This document shows positions 39,920-48,910 of a stretch of DNA of 50,426 bases, in pieces. The position numbers and the translations under genes are program-made. Under the pieces are notes generated by a model. That model searched no databases. It was not told the DNA's origin and saw only the letters and a list, made by a program, of their open reading frames with translations. The DNA comes from Thiocapsa sp. KS1 (GTDB taxonomy: Bacteria > Pseudomonadota > Gammaproteobacteria > Chromatiales > Chromatiaceae), in NCBI RefSeq assembly GCF_001499735.1, contig NZ_LN848257.1, positions 3,417,487-3,467,912 of the forward strand, in the 5' to 3' direction. Every line of letters begins with the position of its first letter. The stretch's first letter is position 1.

Positions 39920-40387
39920 GGGGTCGGAAGATACCTCCGCCCAGCGCCGGGCCGCTTCGTCGTCCGTCACGCGCGCATCGACCCACCGCTCGCCCTGTGC
40001 GGTCTGCTCCTTCTTCCAGAAGGGTGCGCGGGTCTTGAGGTAGTCGATCAGAAACTCGCAGGCACTGAAGGCATCGCCCCGGTGTCGACTGCTGACACCA
40101 ACAAAGACGATCGGATCCTGCGGCCTCAGCTCGCCCACGCGATGCAGGATGCTGATGTCCTCCAGATCCCAGCGTTGCGCGGCCTCCTCGGCGATGGCGC
40201 CGAGTGCCTTCTCGGTCATCCCCGGATAGTGCTCCAGGGTCATGGCGGCCACCTCGGCGCCTTCGTTGATGTCGCGCATCAGTCCGATGAAGGTGACCAC
40301 GGCGCCGACCTGCGGCTTGTCGCGGGAGAGAATCTTTTGCTCCTCCGCAATGTCGAACAGGTCGCGTTGAACTCGAATGCGTTGCAT
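39917..40387 (-). CDS. moaE: Molybdopterin synthase catalytic subunit MoaE
   Basis: 156 residues, the standard length. It contains VGAVVTFIGLMRDINEG, LEHYPGMTEKALGAIAEEA, ILHRVGELRPQDPIVFVGVSSRHRGDAFSACEFLIDYLK split by short linkers, and the catalytic lysine segment FWKKEQ. With MoaD it transfers sulfur to precursor Z in molybdenum cofactor synthesis. moaD is not adjacent, which is unusual. The stop codon lies in the end of repeat unit D. It is convergent with ureG and divergent from the small orphan gene. Confidence 0.95.
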   Translation of the reverse strand: MQRIRVQRDLFDIAEEQKILSRDKPQVGAVVTFIGLMRDINEGAEVAAMTLEHYPGMTEKALGAIAEEAAQRWDLEDISILHRVGELRPQDPIVFVGVSSRHRGDAFSACEFLIDYLKTRAPFWKKEQTAQGERWVDARVTDDEAARRWAEVSSDP

Positions 40388-40628
40388 GTTCGGTTTCTCC
40401 GACGCTGGTGTCCGGGGTTCAACCCCGGTCTCCCCGGTCCACCCGGCAGAGGAATCAAGGGGATCCTATACTTTCGAGTGCGAGCGTTTCGCCTCGGCTC
40501 CCGCCGGCCTTCTCTCGGATCCGGGCATCGAACCGCCCGCCGACGGAGAACCGCTCGGGCTTGAATCATGCCCGATGTCGTGCTCCGAGTCCCTGTTTCG
40601 TTCGATCATCCACCAAGAGGAAACGACG

Positions 40629-41054
40629 ATGAACTGGAAAGAACAACTCGACAAAGCGGTTGCTGCGGTCAGAGAGGCCGCCACCAGCGAGAACGCACGG
40701 GATATCGCGGGCAAGGCGAAAGCGGCGGCGATGGGTCTGGTCGAGAAGGTCAAAACCGGCGCAGTCGACGCCGCCGATGCCTTCGTCGAGGCCAATCGCG
40801 ATCCCTCGGCGCTGACGGTGCGCTTCCTGAACGCTGACCTGACCATCGTCTCGCCTGCCGACGGCATCTCGGTCACTCGGCCGGATGCCGCGACCCTCGT
40901 GATCGAGGATGGCTCGGGCAATGGTCTCGTCGTCAACGCGGGGGCCGATCCCGCCTTTGTTGTCGACACGATCGGCACGGTCGCCAAGCTCGGCGACAAC
41001 ACCTTCGACCTGGGTCAAGAGGACGGCGTCAACGTCGTCGTGACCAAATTCTGA
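40629..41054 (+). CDS. Hypothetical small soluble protein
   Basis: 141 residues with AAGAGGAAA before ATG 40629. The first 55 residues form a charged amphipathic helix rich in Ala, Lys and Glu (EQLDKAVAAVREAATSENARDIAGKAK). The second half is probably beta-rich (LTVRFLNADLTIVSPADGISVTRPDAATLVIEDGSGNG; NTFDLGQEDGVNVVVTKF). No signal peptide, cysteine or known domain was recognised. Strong third-position bias and a perfect terminator hairpin downstream support a real, separately transcribed gene. Confidence 0.75.
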   Translation: MNWKEQLDKAVAAVREAATSENARDIAGKAKAAAMGLVEKVKTGAVDAADAFVEANRDPSALTVRFLNADLTIVSPADGISVTRPDAATLVIEDGSGNGLVVNAGADPAFVVDTIGTVAKLGDNTFDLGQEDGVNVVVTKF

Positions 41055-41070
41055 TCGCCACCGTCGTGAG

Positions 41071-41099
41071 CGTCTCGCTGCTCGAGGAGCAGCGAGACG
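41071..41099. terminator. Perfect hairpin between convergent genes
   Basis: CGTCTCGCTGCTC (41071-41083), loop GAG, then the exact complement (41087-41099): a 13 bp perfect stem. It is centred between the end of the small orphan gene and the end of the NnrU-type gene and probably terminates both. Confidence 0.75.
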
Positions 41100-41119
41100 T
41101 CCGGCGTTGTGCCTCTCGG

Positions 41120-41692
41120 TCAACCGATCGGGGCCACGCCCATCAGGAGCTTGTGCAGCCAGAACATGAAGAGCAGATAGAGCCCGATACCGCCGAGGAG
41201 CGCAATGGCGTCGTTGATATGACTCGGCGGCGCCCCGTAGACGGTCGGCGCGACCCGGCGTTTGAGCGAAATGCGATCGGCGACGGCCCACGCGAGGAAG
41301 CTCCCGAACAACAGAATGTCGGGGAGCGTGCCGTTCGCCAGGAGATGTGCCGTGGCCCAGATCTTCACCGCAAGCAACATCGGATGCTTGGTCGCTGACT
41401 GGATCCGACCGGGGAGATAGGCGGCGAGCAGCAGCGGAAAGACCGGCAGCATCAACAGCAGGTTGATATGCCGCATCCAGGCCGGCGGCTCGTAGATGAC
41501 GACGGGCGACAGACGGGCGGCCCCGTAACCCGAGACGATCAAATAAAACCCGACCAGGGACAGAAGTGCGTAAACGCCCTTCCATGGGATCTCGCCGAAT
41601 CGCGCGACCAGATCAGTGCGCCACTGACTGTTGATGATGGACACCGAGTGAATACCGAGAAACAGGATCAAACCGAGGACGAGTACTGCCAT
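41120..41692 (-). CDS. nnrU: NnrU family membrane protein
   Basis: 190 residues with about five membrane helices. It has the NnrU pattern LGIHSVSIINSQWR, ARFGEIPWKGVYALLSLVGFYLIVSGYGAAR and the paired QSATKHPMLLAVKIWATAHLLANG with its conserved histidines. NnrU is found near nitric oxide reductase genes in denitrifiers and is related to isoprenylcysteine methyltransferase-like membrane proteins. No nor gene is here, so the role may be general. It is convergent with the orphan gene. Confidence 0.9.
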   Translation of the reverse strand: MAVLVLGLILFLGIHSVSIINSQWRTDLVARFGEIPWKGVYALLSLVGFYLIVSGYGAARLSPVVIYEPPAWMRHINLLLMLPVFPLLLAAYLPGRIQSATKHPMLLAVKIWATAHLLANGTLPDILLFGSFLAWAVADRISLKRRVAPTVYGAPPSHINDAIALLGGIGLYLLFMFWLHKLLMGVAPIG

Positions 41693-41732
41693 CCGAGGAT
41701 TCCTCCAAGAGCGTTGAAAAATCGGCTTCCCT

Positions 41733-41817
41733 TAAGCTGCGTACGGGGCGACACGCGGTGTTTCCGTGCTGATTCCACCTCGCACCGACTCAAGACGGCC
41801 GCGGCAGATCCGGTTTA
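41733..41817. repeat. Degenerate unit of the 85 bp repeat family (unit F)
   Basis: TAAGCTGCGTACGGGGCGAC at the left and GATCCGGTTTA at the right enclose exactly 85 bp, the length of the better units. About 12 of 15 bases in the left core (GCGTACGGGGCGACA) match unit A. The right end lies within the last codons of the YaiI-type gene, which reads through it. It is less certain than the other copies. Confidence 0.5.
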
Positions 41818-42257
41818 GATCGCTCAAGAATCGTGTCCAAGGCATTCGCGAACGCCTGCCGATCGCGCGGTCCGAACGCGGGCGGGCCACCGGTGTTGAT
41901 GCCGCTGCCGCGCAGGGTGTCCATGAAGTCGCGCATCGTCAAGCGCTCGCGGATGTTGTCCTTGGTGTAGAGCTCGCCGCGGGGGTTCAGGGCTTGGCCG
42001 CCGCGATTGATGACCTCCGCCGCGAGCGGGATGTCCGCCGTGATGACCAGGTCGCCGGGGTTGAGTCGCTTCAGGATCTCGTTGTCGGCGACGTCGAACC
42101 CGGCGGAGACTCGGACCGAACGCACCAAGGGCGAGGGCGGCGTGCTCACCGGCGCGTTCGCCACCAGCGTGATCCGGACGCCGAGCCGTTCCGAGGCACG
42201 AAAAAGGATCTCCTTCACGGCGTTCGGACAGGCGTCGGCGTCGACCCAGATCTCCAC
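41790..42257 (-). CDS. YaiI/YqxD family (DUF188) protein
   Basis: 155 residues from GTG 42257. The family start [18 protein letters not shown] and [33 protein letters not shown] are diagnostic of the UPF0178/YaiI family, which has a PIN-like nuclease fold with acidic residues. The biochemical role is unproven. It follows glgB by 14 bp on the same strand and is probably cotranscribed. Its last nine residues (SKPDLPRPS) are encoded by the end of a degenerate repeat unit. Confidence 0.9.
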   Translation of the reverse strand: MEIWVDADACPNAVKEILFRASERLGVRITLVANAPVSTPPSPLVRSVRVSAGFDVADNEILKRLNPGDLVITADIPLAAEVINRGGQALNPRGELYTKDNIRERLTMRDFMDTLRGSGINTGGPPAFGPRDRQAFANALDTILERSKPDLPRPS

Positions 42258-42271
42258 CCGCAGTGAACCCG

Positions 42272-44545
42272 TCAGCTCGCCTCGGCCGTCACAGGCGACA
42301 CATCGGCATCGGCGATCCCGGCATCCGTCTCGCTCTCGACGGCGGCGGCGGACATCGGCTCGTGCACCAGAATAATCCCGGCGAGCGGAGGCAGGGCGAT
42401 CGGGATCGAATAAGGCCGTCCCATCCAGCTCACCGGCTCGGCCTCGACACCGCCCTGGTTGCCGACGTTGCTGCCGCCGTAGAGCGCTGCGTCCGAGTTC
42501 AGTGCCTCGCGATAAAAACCGGGCTCGGGTACGCCGATCCGATAGTTGGTGCGCGGCACCGGAGTGAAGTTGAATGCGGCGGCGACGATCTGCTCGCCGG
42601 AGAGATCCTTGCGCAGATAGCTGAGCACGGATTGGGAGCTGTCGTGACAATCGATCCACTCGAACCCGGCACCGTCGAAGTCGACCTCGTGCAACGCGGG
42701 CTGCTCCCGATAGAGCCGGTTGAGATCCGACACGATCTGCTTGATGCCTTCGTGCTGCGGTCGCTCGAGCAGATCCCAATCCATCGCCGCGTCGAAGTCC
42801 CATTCGGCGCCGTGCCCGAACTCGCAGCCCTGGAACAACAGCTTCTTGCCCGGATAGCTAAACATCAAGGTATAGAGCAGGCGCAAACTCGCGAATTTCT
42901 GCCAGGCATCGCCCGGCATCTTATCCAGCATGCTCTTCTTTCCATGCACCACCTCGTCGTGCGAGAAGGGGAGCACGAAGTTTTCCGTAAAGGCATAGAG
43001 AAGGCCGAACGTCAGCAGATCGTGGTGATAATGACGATAGATGGGATCCTTCTGCATATAGGAGAGGGTGTCGTGCATCCATCCCATGTTCCACTTCATG
43101 CTGAAGCCCAGGCCACCCAGATAGGTCGGCCGCGAGACCGCGGGCCAGGCCGTGGATTCCTCTGCGATCATCAGGGTGCCGGGGTGCTGTTCGTGCGTCA
43201 CGGTATTCAATTGGCGGATGAAATCCACGGCTTCGAGATTTTCGTTGCCGCCGTATTTGTTCGGGATCCATTCGCCGGCATTGCGCGAGTAGTCGAGATA
43301 GAGCATGGAGGCGACAGCATCGACACGCAGGCCGTCGAGATGAAACTCGTCGAGCCAATAGAGCGCACTCGACAGCAGGAAGTTCTTCACCTCGTTGCGG
43401 CCGAAATTAAAGATCAGGGTTCCCCAATCCTTGTGCTCGCCCATGCGCGGATCGGCGTGCTCGTAAAGGGCCGTGCCGTCGAAGCGCGCCAATGCATAGG
43501 CGTCCTTTGGAAAATGGGCGGGCACCCAATCCAGCAGCACGCCGATGCCGCGGCGATGCAGGTAATCGACGAAGAAGCGGAAGTCATCGGGCGAGCCGAA
43601 GCGGGCGCTCGGCGCAAAATACCCGGTGCATTGATAGCCCCAGGAGGCGTCCAAGGGGTGCTCGGTGATGGGCAGAAGCTCGACATGGGTGAAGCCAAGC
43701 TCGATCACATAGTCGGCGAGTTGTTTGGCGAGAATCCGATAGTTCAGGAACGCCCCGTCGGCGCTGCGTTGCCAGGACCCGAGATGGACCTCGTAGACGG
43801 AGAACGGCCGGTGTTGCCAATCCGACGCGGCGCGTGCCTCCATCCAAGCCTGATCGGCCCAACGGAAGCGACTTTCCGGGCAGATAAGCCCGGCGGTCTG
43901 GGGCCGCTCCTGAAAGGCCTGCGCGTAAGGATCGATCTTGATGTGGATGTTGGTCGCGCGATCGCGGATCTCGTATTTGTAGAAACCGCCTTGGCCGATG
44001 CCGGGGATGAAGAGCTCCCAGACGCCGGTGCCGCCGCGCACGCGCATCGGGTGCGCGCGGCCATCCCAAGAGTTGAAGTCGCCGACAACGCTGACCCGCT
44101 CGGCACTGGGCGCCCATACCGAGAACTGCACGCCCGCCACGCCGTCGACCTCGGCCAGGTGGGAGCCCAGAAACCGGTAGGCGTGCCAGTGGCGGCCCTC
44201 GCCGAAGAGGTGGAGATCGAAATCCGGGAGCTGTGGGGGAAAACAGTAGGGGTCGTGGTGAACATGACGGTGACCGGCAGCGTCGACCCAGTCGATCCGA
44301 TAGCGCTCGGGAACCTTCGCGGCAGGGCCCTCCCAAATAAAGAAATCCGTTCCCTCGATCCGCACGAACGGCTCGGCGGCCTCGGCCAGGCTGGCCGCCT
44401 CGGCGTCCGGCAAAAAGGCGCGGATGACGGCCCGGTCGCCGTCGAGGTGCCGACCGAGGACCTCGAACGGATCGTGGTGACGCGCTTCGATAATGCGCTG
44501 CAAGGGTTCCGGAACCTTGGGGGCCTGCTGTGTCGCGGTTGCCAT
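42272..44545 (-). CDS. glgB: 1,4-alpha-glucan branching enzyme GlgB
   Basis: 757 residues. It has an N1 domain, a CBM48 domain ([24 protein letters not shown]) and a GH13 barrel beginning with [10 protein letters not shown]. The catalytic nucleophile is Asp409 in [10 protein letters not shown], the acid is Glu462 in MIAEES, and the transition-state aspartate is in SHDEVVHG. GlgB transfers alpha-1,4 segments to 6-hydroxyls to branch glycogen. It is divergent from glgC across a 277 bp shared regulatory region, forming a glycogen-synthesis pair. The C-terminus has a short acidic tail. Confidence 0.97.
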   Translation of the reverse strand: MATATQQAPKVPEPLQRIIEARHHDPFEVLGRHLDGDRAVIRAFLPDAEAASLAEAAEPFVRIEGTDFFIWEGPAAKVPERYRIDWVDAAGHRHVHHDPYCFPPQLPDFDLHLFGEGRHWHAYRFLGSHLAEVDGVAGVQFSVWAPSAERVSVVGDFNSWDGRAHPMRVRGGTGVWELFIPGIGQGGFYKYEIRDRATNIHIKIDPYAQAFQERPQTAGLICPESRFRWADQAWMEARAASDWQHRPFSVYEVHLGSWQRSADGAFLNYRILAKQLADYVIELGFTHVELLPITEHPLDASWGYQCTGYFAPSARFGSPDDFRFFVDYLHRRGIGVLLDWVPAHFPKDAYALARFDGTALYEHADPRMGEHKDWGTLIFNFGRNEVKNFLLSSALYWLDEFHLDGLRVDAVASMLYLDYSRNAGEWIPNKYGGNENLEAVDFIRQLNTVTHEQHPGTLMIAEESTAWPAVSRPTYLGGLGFSMKWNMGWMHDTLSYMQKDPIYRHYHHDLLTFGLLYAFTENFVLPFSHDEVVHGKKSMLDKMPGDAWQKFASLRLLYTLMFSYPGKKLLFQGCEFGHGAEWDFDAAMDWDLLERPQHEGIKQIVSDLNRLYREQPALHEVDFDGAGFEWIDCHDSSQSVLSYLRKDLSGEQIVAAAFNFTPVPRTNYRIGVPEPGFYREALNSDAALYGGSNVGNQGGVEAEPVSWMGRPYSIPIALPPLAGIILVHEPMSAAAVESETDAGIADADVSPVTAEAS

Positions 44546-44822
44546 TCTGGAGTAATTCCTAAGCTGTCGGCTCTAGATGTCGCCTGTGATCGGCGCTGCC
44601 ACGGTACGACGACCCGATTTCGCGGGACCGCGCCTTGGGATCTGCGGGCGGGAGGCCGCCGGGTGCGGCGGTTTTCAGTGCCGCGTCGGGACCCGTGGTC
44701 TCGAGGTGCGGAGCGGGAAGAATCCGACCGCAGGGCGCTGCTCCGACGTTCCGGACGGTCTTGATGTTACCATAGCGGGGACTACTCTCATGCCCCTCGC
44801 CTAGACGCCAACAGGAGGACCT

Positions 44823-46094
44823 ATGCCCCAGACCAACCCCCGGTTCGTCAGCCGCCTGACCCGAAATACCCTGGCGCTGATCCTGGCCGGCGGTCGGGGC
44901 TCGCGGTTGATGCACCTCACGGCCTGGAGATCCAAGCCCGCCGTTCCCTTCGGCGGGAAATTTCGGATCGTGGATTTCCCGCTCTCCAACTGCATCAATT
45001 CGGGGATTCGCCGCATCGGCGTCTTGACACAATACAAGGCGCATTCGTTGATTCTGCATATTCAAAAGGGGTGGGGGTTTCTGCGCGGGGAGTTCGGGGA
45101 GTTCGTGGAATTATGGCCCGCCCAGCAGCGCGTCGCGGAGACCGCATGGTATGCAGGGACAGCCGACGCGGTGTTCCAAAACCTCGACATCATTCGTGAT
45201 CACAATCCCGACTATATCCTCGTTCTCGCCGGCGACCATATCTACAAGATGGATTACGGCGCCATGATCGCCTACCACGTCGAATCCGGCGCGGATATGA
45301 CCGTCGGCTGCCTGGAGATGGAAACCGAGCGTGCGCGCGAGTTCGGGGTCATGTCGGTCGACACGGAGGGCAGAGTACGGAGCTTCGCCGAGAAACCGAA
45401 GGATCCCGAATCCATTCCCGGATCTCCTGGGAAGAGCCTCATCTCGATGGGCATCTATGTGTTCAATCGCGGTTTCCTCTTCGAGCAGCTCATCAAGGAC
45501 GCCGACACGCCGCGCTCCTCGCATGATTTCGGCAAGGACATCATCCCGTCCGTCATCAAGCACTATCGCGTGATGGCCCATACCTTCCGCGATCCGCGCA
45601 GCGGCGAGCAAGCCTATTGGCGCGACGTCGGGACGCTCGATGCCTTTTGGGAGGCCAACCTCGAGCTGATCGGCGTTACACCGCCGTTGAGCCTCTACGA
45701 CAAGAGCTGGCCGATCTGGACCTATCAAGAGCAATTGCCGCCGGCCAAATTCGTTTTCGACGACGAAGACCGACGCGGGATGGCCGTCGATTCCATGGTT
45801 TCGGGCGGCTGCATCATCTCCGGGTCTACGGTTCGTCATTCACTGCTGTTTTCCAACGTGCGCGTCAACTCCTATGCCTACGTGAAGGATTCGGTCGTGC
45901 TGCCGGATGTGGTGATCGGCCGAAACTGCACCGTCCGCAATGCCGTCATCGACCGCTATTGCCAGATCGACGAGGGCACCGTCATCGGCCTCGACCAGGA
46001 CGCGGATCGTAAAGCGGGCTTCTACGTCAGCGAGGGCGGCGTCACACTCGTGACCCCCGAGATGCTCGGACAAGACGCCAATCACGTCCGCTGA
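44823..46094 (+). CDS. glgC: Glucose-1-phosphate adenylyltransferase GlgC
   Basis: 423 residues with GGAGGACCT before ATG. The catalytic loop is [15 protein letters not shown], followed by [18 protein letters not shown], the substrate-site [11 protein letters not shown] and the effector-region AEKPK. A C-terminal left-handed beta helix ends the protein ([23 protein letters not shown]). It makes ADP-glucose, the first committed and allosterically controlled step of glycogen synthesis. It is divergent from glgB and followed by thiS after 12 bp, an unusual partnership for a storage gene. Confidence 0.97.
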   Translation: MPQTNPRFVSRLTRNTLALILAGGRGSRLMHLTAWRSKPAVPFGGKFRIVDFPLSNCINSGIRRIGVLTQYKAHSLILHIQKGWGFLRGEFGEFVELWPAQQRVAETAWYAGTADAVFQNLDIIRDHNPDYILVLAGDHIYKMDYGAMIAYHVESGADMTVGCLEMETERAREFGVMSVDTEGRVRSFAEKPKDPESIPGSPGKSLISMGIYVFNRGFLFEQLIKDADTPRSSHDFGKDIIPSVIKHYRVMAHTFRDPRSGEQAYWRDVGTLDAFWEANLELIGVTPPLSLYDKSWPIWTYQEQLPPAKFVFDDEDRRGMAVDSMVSGGCIISGSTVRHSLLFSNVRVNSYAYVKDSVVLPDVVIGRNCTVRNAVIDRYCQIDEGTVIGLDQDADRKAGFYVSEGGVTLVTPEMLGQDANHVR

Positions 46095-46106
46095 GGACCG
46101 CACCCG

Positions 46107-46307
46107 ATGCAGATCATCCTGAACGGCGCCGTCACCGAGGTCGCCGATGCCCTCACCATGGCCGAGCTGATCGCACAGCTTCGGCTCGCCGACCGCCGTC
46201 TGGCCGTCGAGGTCAACGCCGAGCTGGTTCCGCGCAGCCGCTTCTCCGAGCACAGGCTCGCGCCGCAGGATCAGGTCGAGATCATCCACGCCGTCGGCGG
46301 CGGATGA
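46107..46307 (+). CDS. thiS: Sulfur carrier protein ThiS
   Basis: 66 residues with a ubiquitin-like fold and the essential C-terminal diglycine (HAVGGG). It opens with [20 protein letters not shown]. ThiS is thiocarboxylated at its C-terminus and gives sulfur to the thiazole of thiamine through ThiG. It starts 12 bp after glgC and 67 bp before thiG. ThiF and ThiI partners are not in this window. Confidence 0.95.
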   Translation: MQIILNGAVTEVADALTMAELIAQLRLADRRLAVEVNAELVPRSRFSEHRLAPQDQVEIIHAVGGG

Positions 46308-46374
46308 CCTGGCTTGGGCGACCTGCCCCGAATCCTTTATCCTGAATCTTTCTTTGATTTTGGCCACGACACCC

Positions 46375-47178
46375 ATGCCCATCGAGACCGCCGCAACCGA
46401 TCGCTTCACCCTCGCCGGACGCGACTACAGCTCCCGACTTCTCGTCGGCACCGGCAAATACAAAGACATGGCCGAGACCGCACGGGCCATCGAGGCGAGC
46501 GGCGCCGAGATCGTCACGGTCGCGGTGCGCCGCACCAACCTCGGCCAAACCCCGGGCGAGCCGAACATCCTCGATATCCTGCCGCCCGAGCGCTACACCA
46601 TCCTGCCCAATACCGCAGGCTGCTACGATGTCGAGACCGCCGTGCGCACCTGCCGGCTGGCGCGCGAGCTCTTGGACGGTCACAACCTTGTCAAGCTCGA
46701 GGTCCTCGGCGACGAGAAGACACTCTTCCCGGACGTGATCGCCACGCTCAAGGCCGCCGAGGAGCTGGTCAAGGACGGCTTCCAGGTCATGGTCTACACT
46801 AACGACGACCCGATCGTCGCTCGACAACTCGAAGAGATCGGCTGCATCGCCGTCATGCCGTTGGCCGCTCCGATCGGCTCGGGGCTCGGCATCCGCAACC
46901 CGCTCAACATCCGCACCATCGTCGAGAACGCCCATGTCCCGATTCTGGTCGACGCCGGTGTCGGCACGGCATCCGATGCCGCCGTGGCGATGGAGCTGGG
47001 CTGCGACGGGGTGCTGATGAACACCGCGATCGCCGCTGCACGCGACCCTATCCTGATGGCCAGCGCCATGCGCAAGGGGATCGAGGCCGGGCGCGAGGCG
47101 TACCTTGCCGGGCGCATGGTCCCGAAGCGGTTCGCCTCGGCGTCCTCGCCGATCGAAGGGCTGTTCTTCCAGCACTGA
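46375..47178 (+). CDS. thiG: Thiazole synthase ThiG
   Basis: 267 residues from ATG 46375; TTG 46354 is an alternative and neither has a clear ribosome site. The barrel includes [13 protein letters not shown], the catalytic lysine in [31 protein letters not shown] and [13 protein letters not shown]. It builds the thiazole phosphate from deoxyxylulose phosphate, ThiS thiocarboxylate and dehydroglycine. The stop codon TGA is the first three bases of repeat unit E. Confidence 0.96.
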   Translation: MPIETAATDRFTLAGRDYSSRLLVGTGKYKDMAETARAIEASGAEIVTVAVRRTNLGQTPGEPNILDILPPERYTILPNTAGCYDVETAVRTCRLARELLDGHNLVKLEVLGDEKTLFPDVIATLKAAEELVKDGFQVMVYTNDDPIVARQLEEIGCIAVMPLAAPIGSGLGIRNPLNIRTIVENAHVPILVDAGVGTASDAAVAMELGCDGVLMNTAIAAARDPILMASAMRKGIEAGREAYLAGRMVPKRFASASSPIEGLFFQH

Positions 47179-47260
47179 ACCGCGTCCCGAGCGGAATGCG
47201 ATGGTCGCTGTGGGGCGGGCGTCCGAGGCTACGGGCGAGGTCCGTGCCGGACGCGGTTCA
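47176..47260 (+). repeat. Solo 85 bp repeat unit (unit E)
   Basis: TGAACCGCGTCCCGAGCGGA at the left and GGACGCGGTTCA at the right are exact inverted ends of 11 bp with a wider GC core. It is in the same orientation as units A and C. Its first three bases are the thiG stop. An AT-rich run follows (47261-47275) where the composites have a spacer, but no second unit is recognisable. Confidence 0.75.
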
Positions 47261-47315
47261 GAATGATTAAATACAGTGGTAGGTGATTTCCGGGAAAGGA
47301 TCCATCGGCGTGTAG

Positions 47316-47333
47316 GGGCGAATTTATTCGCCC
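47316..47333. repeat. Short REP-like palindrome
   Basis: GGGCGAATTTATTCGCCC is an 18 bp palindrome (8 bp arms, TT centre), preceded by GTAG. The form TAGGGGCGAATN(N)ATTCGCCC is a dispersed element I have seen in many genomes. It lies between thiG and trmB and differs from the 85 bp family. Confidence 0.55.
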
Positions 47334-47450
47334 GACAAATCGTCCGGGCATGCGCAGTCGTGATGCCTAATCACGTAAATCGCCTCGGAGCACTCCGGCC
47401 GCGAAAGCGGTCGAGTGATGTACGGCCGAGAGGCCAGTTGTCAGGATCTC

Positions 47451-48152
47451 ATGACGGCCGAGACCACGCCTAAATTCCTGCGTCCCATCCGGAGCTTCGT
47501 CCTGCGCGAAGGTCGTTTGACCTCCGCGCAGGAGCGCGCCTTTCGGGACCTCTGGCCACTCTACGGGGTGGATTGGACGCCCGACACGCCGATCGACCTC
47601 GCGGGGCTCTTCGGCAACGCTCGCCCCGTCGTCCTCGAGATCGGGTTCGGCAACGGCGACTCGCTCGCCGAGATGGCCGAGCAGGATCCGCAGCGCAATT
47701 GGCTCGGGATCGAGGTGCATCGCCCCGGTGTCGGGCACCTGCTGCTTGAGATCGAGCGGCGCGGGTTGACCAACCTGAAACTGATTCGGCACGACGCGGT
47801 CGAGGTGCTCGGCCGCAGCATTGCGCCCGGCAGCTTGGACCGCGTTCAGCTCTTCTTTCCCGATCCCTGGCCGAAACGCCGTCATCACAAGCGTCGAATC
47901 CTGACGCCCGAGCTGATCGGACTGCTCGCGCACGCACTCCGCCCGGGCGGCGTCTTTCACGCGGCGACCGATTGGGAGCCCTACGCCGAGCAGATGCTCG
48001 AGATCCTGGAAGCGTCCTCGGAGACCTTCGAGAATCTCGCCGGACCCGGCGGATTCTCGCCCCGCCCGGCGGCACGTCCGCTCACCCGCTTCGAGCAACG
48101 CGGCGAGCGCCTCGGCCATCGGGTCCGCGACCTGATGTTTCGTCGGCGCTGA
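47451..48152 (+). CDS. trmB: tRNA (guanine-N7-)-methyltransferase TrmB
   Basis: 233 residues from ATG 47451 (AGGATCTC upstream). The S-adenosylmethionine motif is VVLEIGFGNGDSLAEMA, and the family motif FFPDPWPKRRHHKRRILTPE is present in full. It makes m7G46 in the variable loop of tRNA. The N-terminus (FVLREGRLTSAQERAFRDLWPLYGVDW) is also standard. fetA starts 14 bp downstream; I see no functional link. Confidence 0.96.
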   Translation: MTAETTPKFLRPIRSFVLREGRLTSAQERAFRDLWPLYGVDWTPDTPIDLAGLFGNARPVVLEIGFGNGDSLAEMAEQDPQRNWLGIEVHRPGVGHLLLEIERRGLTNLKLIRHDAVEVLGRSIAPGSLDRVQLFFPDPWPKRRHHKRRILTPELIGLLAHALRPGGVFHAATDWEPYAEQMLEILEASSETFENLAGPGGFSPRPAARPLTRFEQRGERLGHRVRDLMFRRR

Positions 48153-48166
48153 ACGTCGGGGCGCCG

Positions 48167-48910
48167 ATGTCGGGACTCAGACTCGACGGGATCCGCTCGC
48201 GGGCGCTCGGGCCGCTCGATCTCACGGTCGCTGCGGGCGAGCTGGTCTTCGTGTCGGGTCCGTCCGGCTCGGGCAAGAGTCTCCTGCTGCGCGCCATCGC
48301 CGACCTGGATCCGCATGAAGGCGAGGTCTGGCTCGGCGAGGAGCCGCGCTCGCGCATCAGCCCATCACGCTGGCGTCGGCGGGTCGGCCTTCTACCTGCC
48401 GAAGCCTTTTGGTGGGCGGAGAGCGTCGGCGAGCACCTACCCGTCACAACGTCGGCAGAGGCCCTGCGGGCGACGGCCCCGATCGGATCGCGACTCGGGT
48501 CGCGGATTCCACCGATCATCGTCCGCCTCGCCAAGCCCTTGCATCGCGCTCCCCGACACGTCTCGAATCACCCGGCGCTGCCGGATCCCTCCGCCATCGC
48601 CGACTGGCTCGACAGGCTCGGCTTCGCACCCGACGTGCTCGGCTGGTCGGTTGCGCGGCTCTCGACCGGCGAGCGTCAACGGCTTGCGCTGGTGCGCTTG
48701 CTTGCACAGACCCCCGAGGCGCTGCTGCTCGACGAGGCCACCGCCAACCTGGATCCGAGCAATGGCGCACGCGTCGAATCCCTCGTCGAGACCTATCGCG
48801 AGGCGCACGGCGCGGCCGTGCTCTGGGTCAGCCACGACCCGGAGCAACGCAAGCGGATCGGCGGGCGCTCGCTGATCATCCGCAACGCGCGTCTGGAGCC
48901 CGAAGCGTGA
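48167..48910 (+). CDS. fetA: ABC transporter ATP-binding protein, FetA (YbbL) type
   Basis: 247 residues. Walker A is GPSGSGKSLLLRA (31-43), the FetA-specific VGLLPAEAFWWAESVGEHL follows, the signature is LSTGERQRLALVR, and Walker B is LLLDEATANLD, followed by VSHDPEQ. It overlaps fetB by 4 bp and supplies its ATPase; the E. coli pair is linked to iron export under oxidative stress. Between residues 91 and 136 there is an extra segment of about 45 residues (PVTTSAEALRATAPIGSRLG onwards) that shorter FetA proteins lack. The reading frame is intact. Confidence 0.9.
   Translation: MSGLRLDGIRSRALGPLDLTVAAGELVFVSGPSGSGKSLLLRAIADLDPHEGEVWLGEEPRSRISPSRWRRRVGLLPAEAFWWAESVGEHLPVTTSAEALRATAPIGSRLGSRIPPIIVRLAKPLHRAPRHVSNHPALPDPSAIADWLDRLGFAPDVLGWSVARLSTGERQRLALVRLLAQTPEALLLDEATANLDPSNGARVESLVETYREAHGAAVLWVSHDPEQRKRIGGRSLIIRNARLEPEA

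Noticed and set aside
40405-40440. tRNA-like 3' end (CCGGGGTTCAACCCCGG resembles a T-arm).
   Set aside because: With TTCAACC as the loop, the five-pair stem does not form, and no acceptor, D or anticodon arm lies upstream. It is simply a dyad.
47261-47369. A second, facing unit after repeat unit E.
   Set aside because: An AT-rich run follows E, but no GACGCGGTTTA-type end is found about 193 bp from its start. E is a solo unit.
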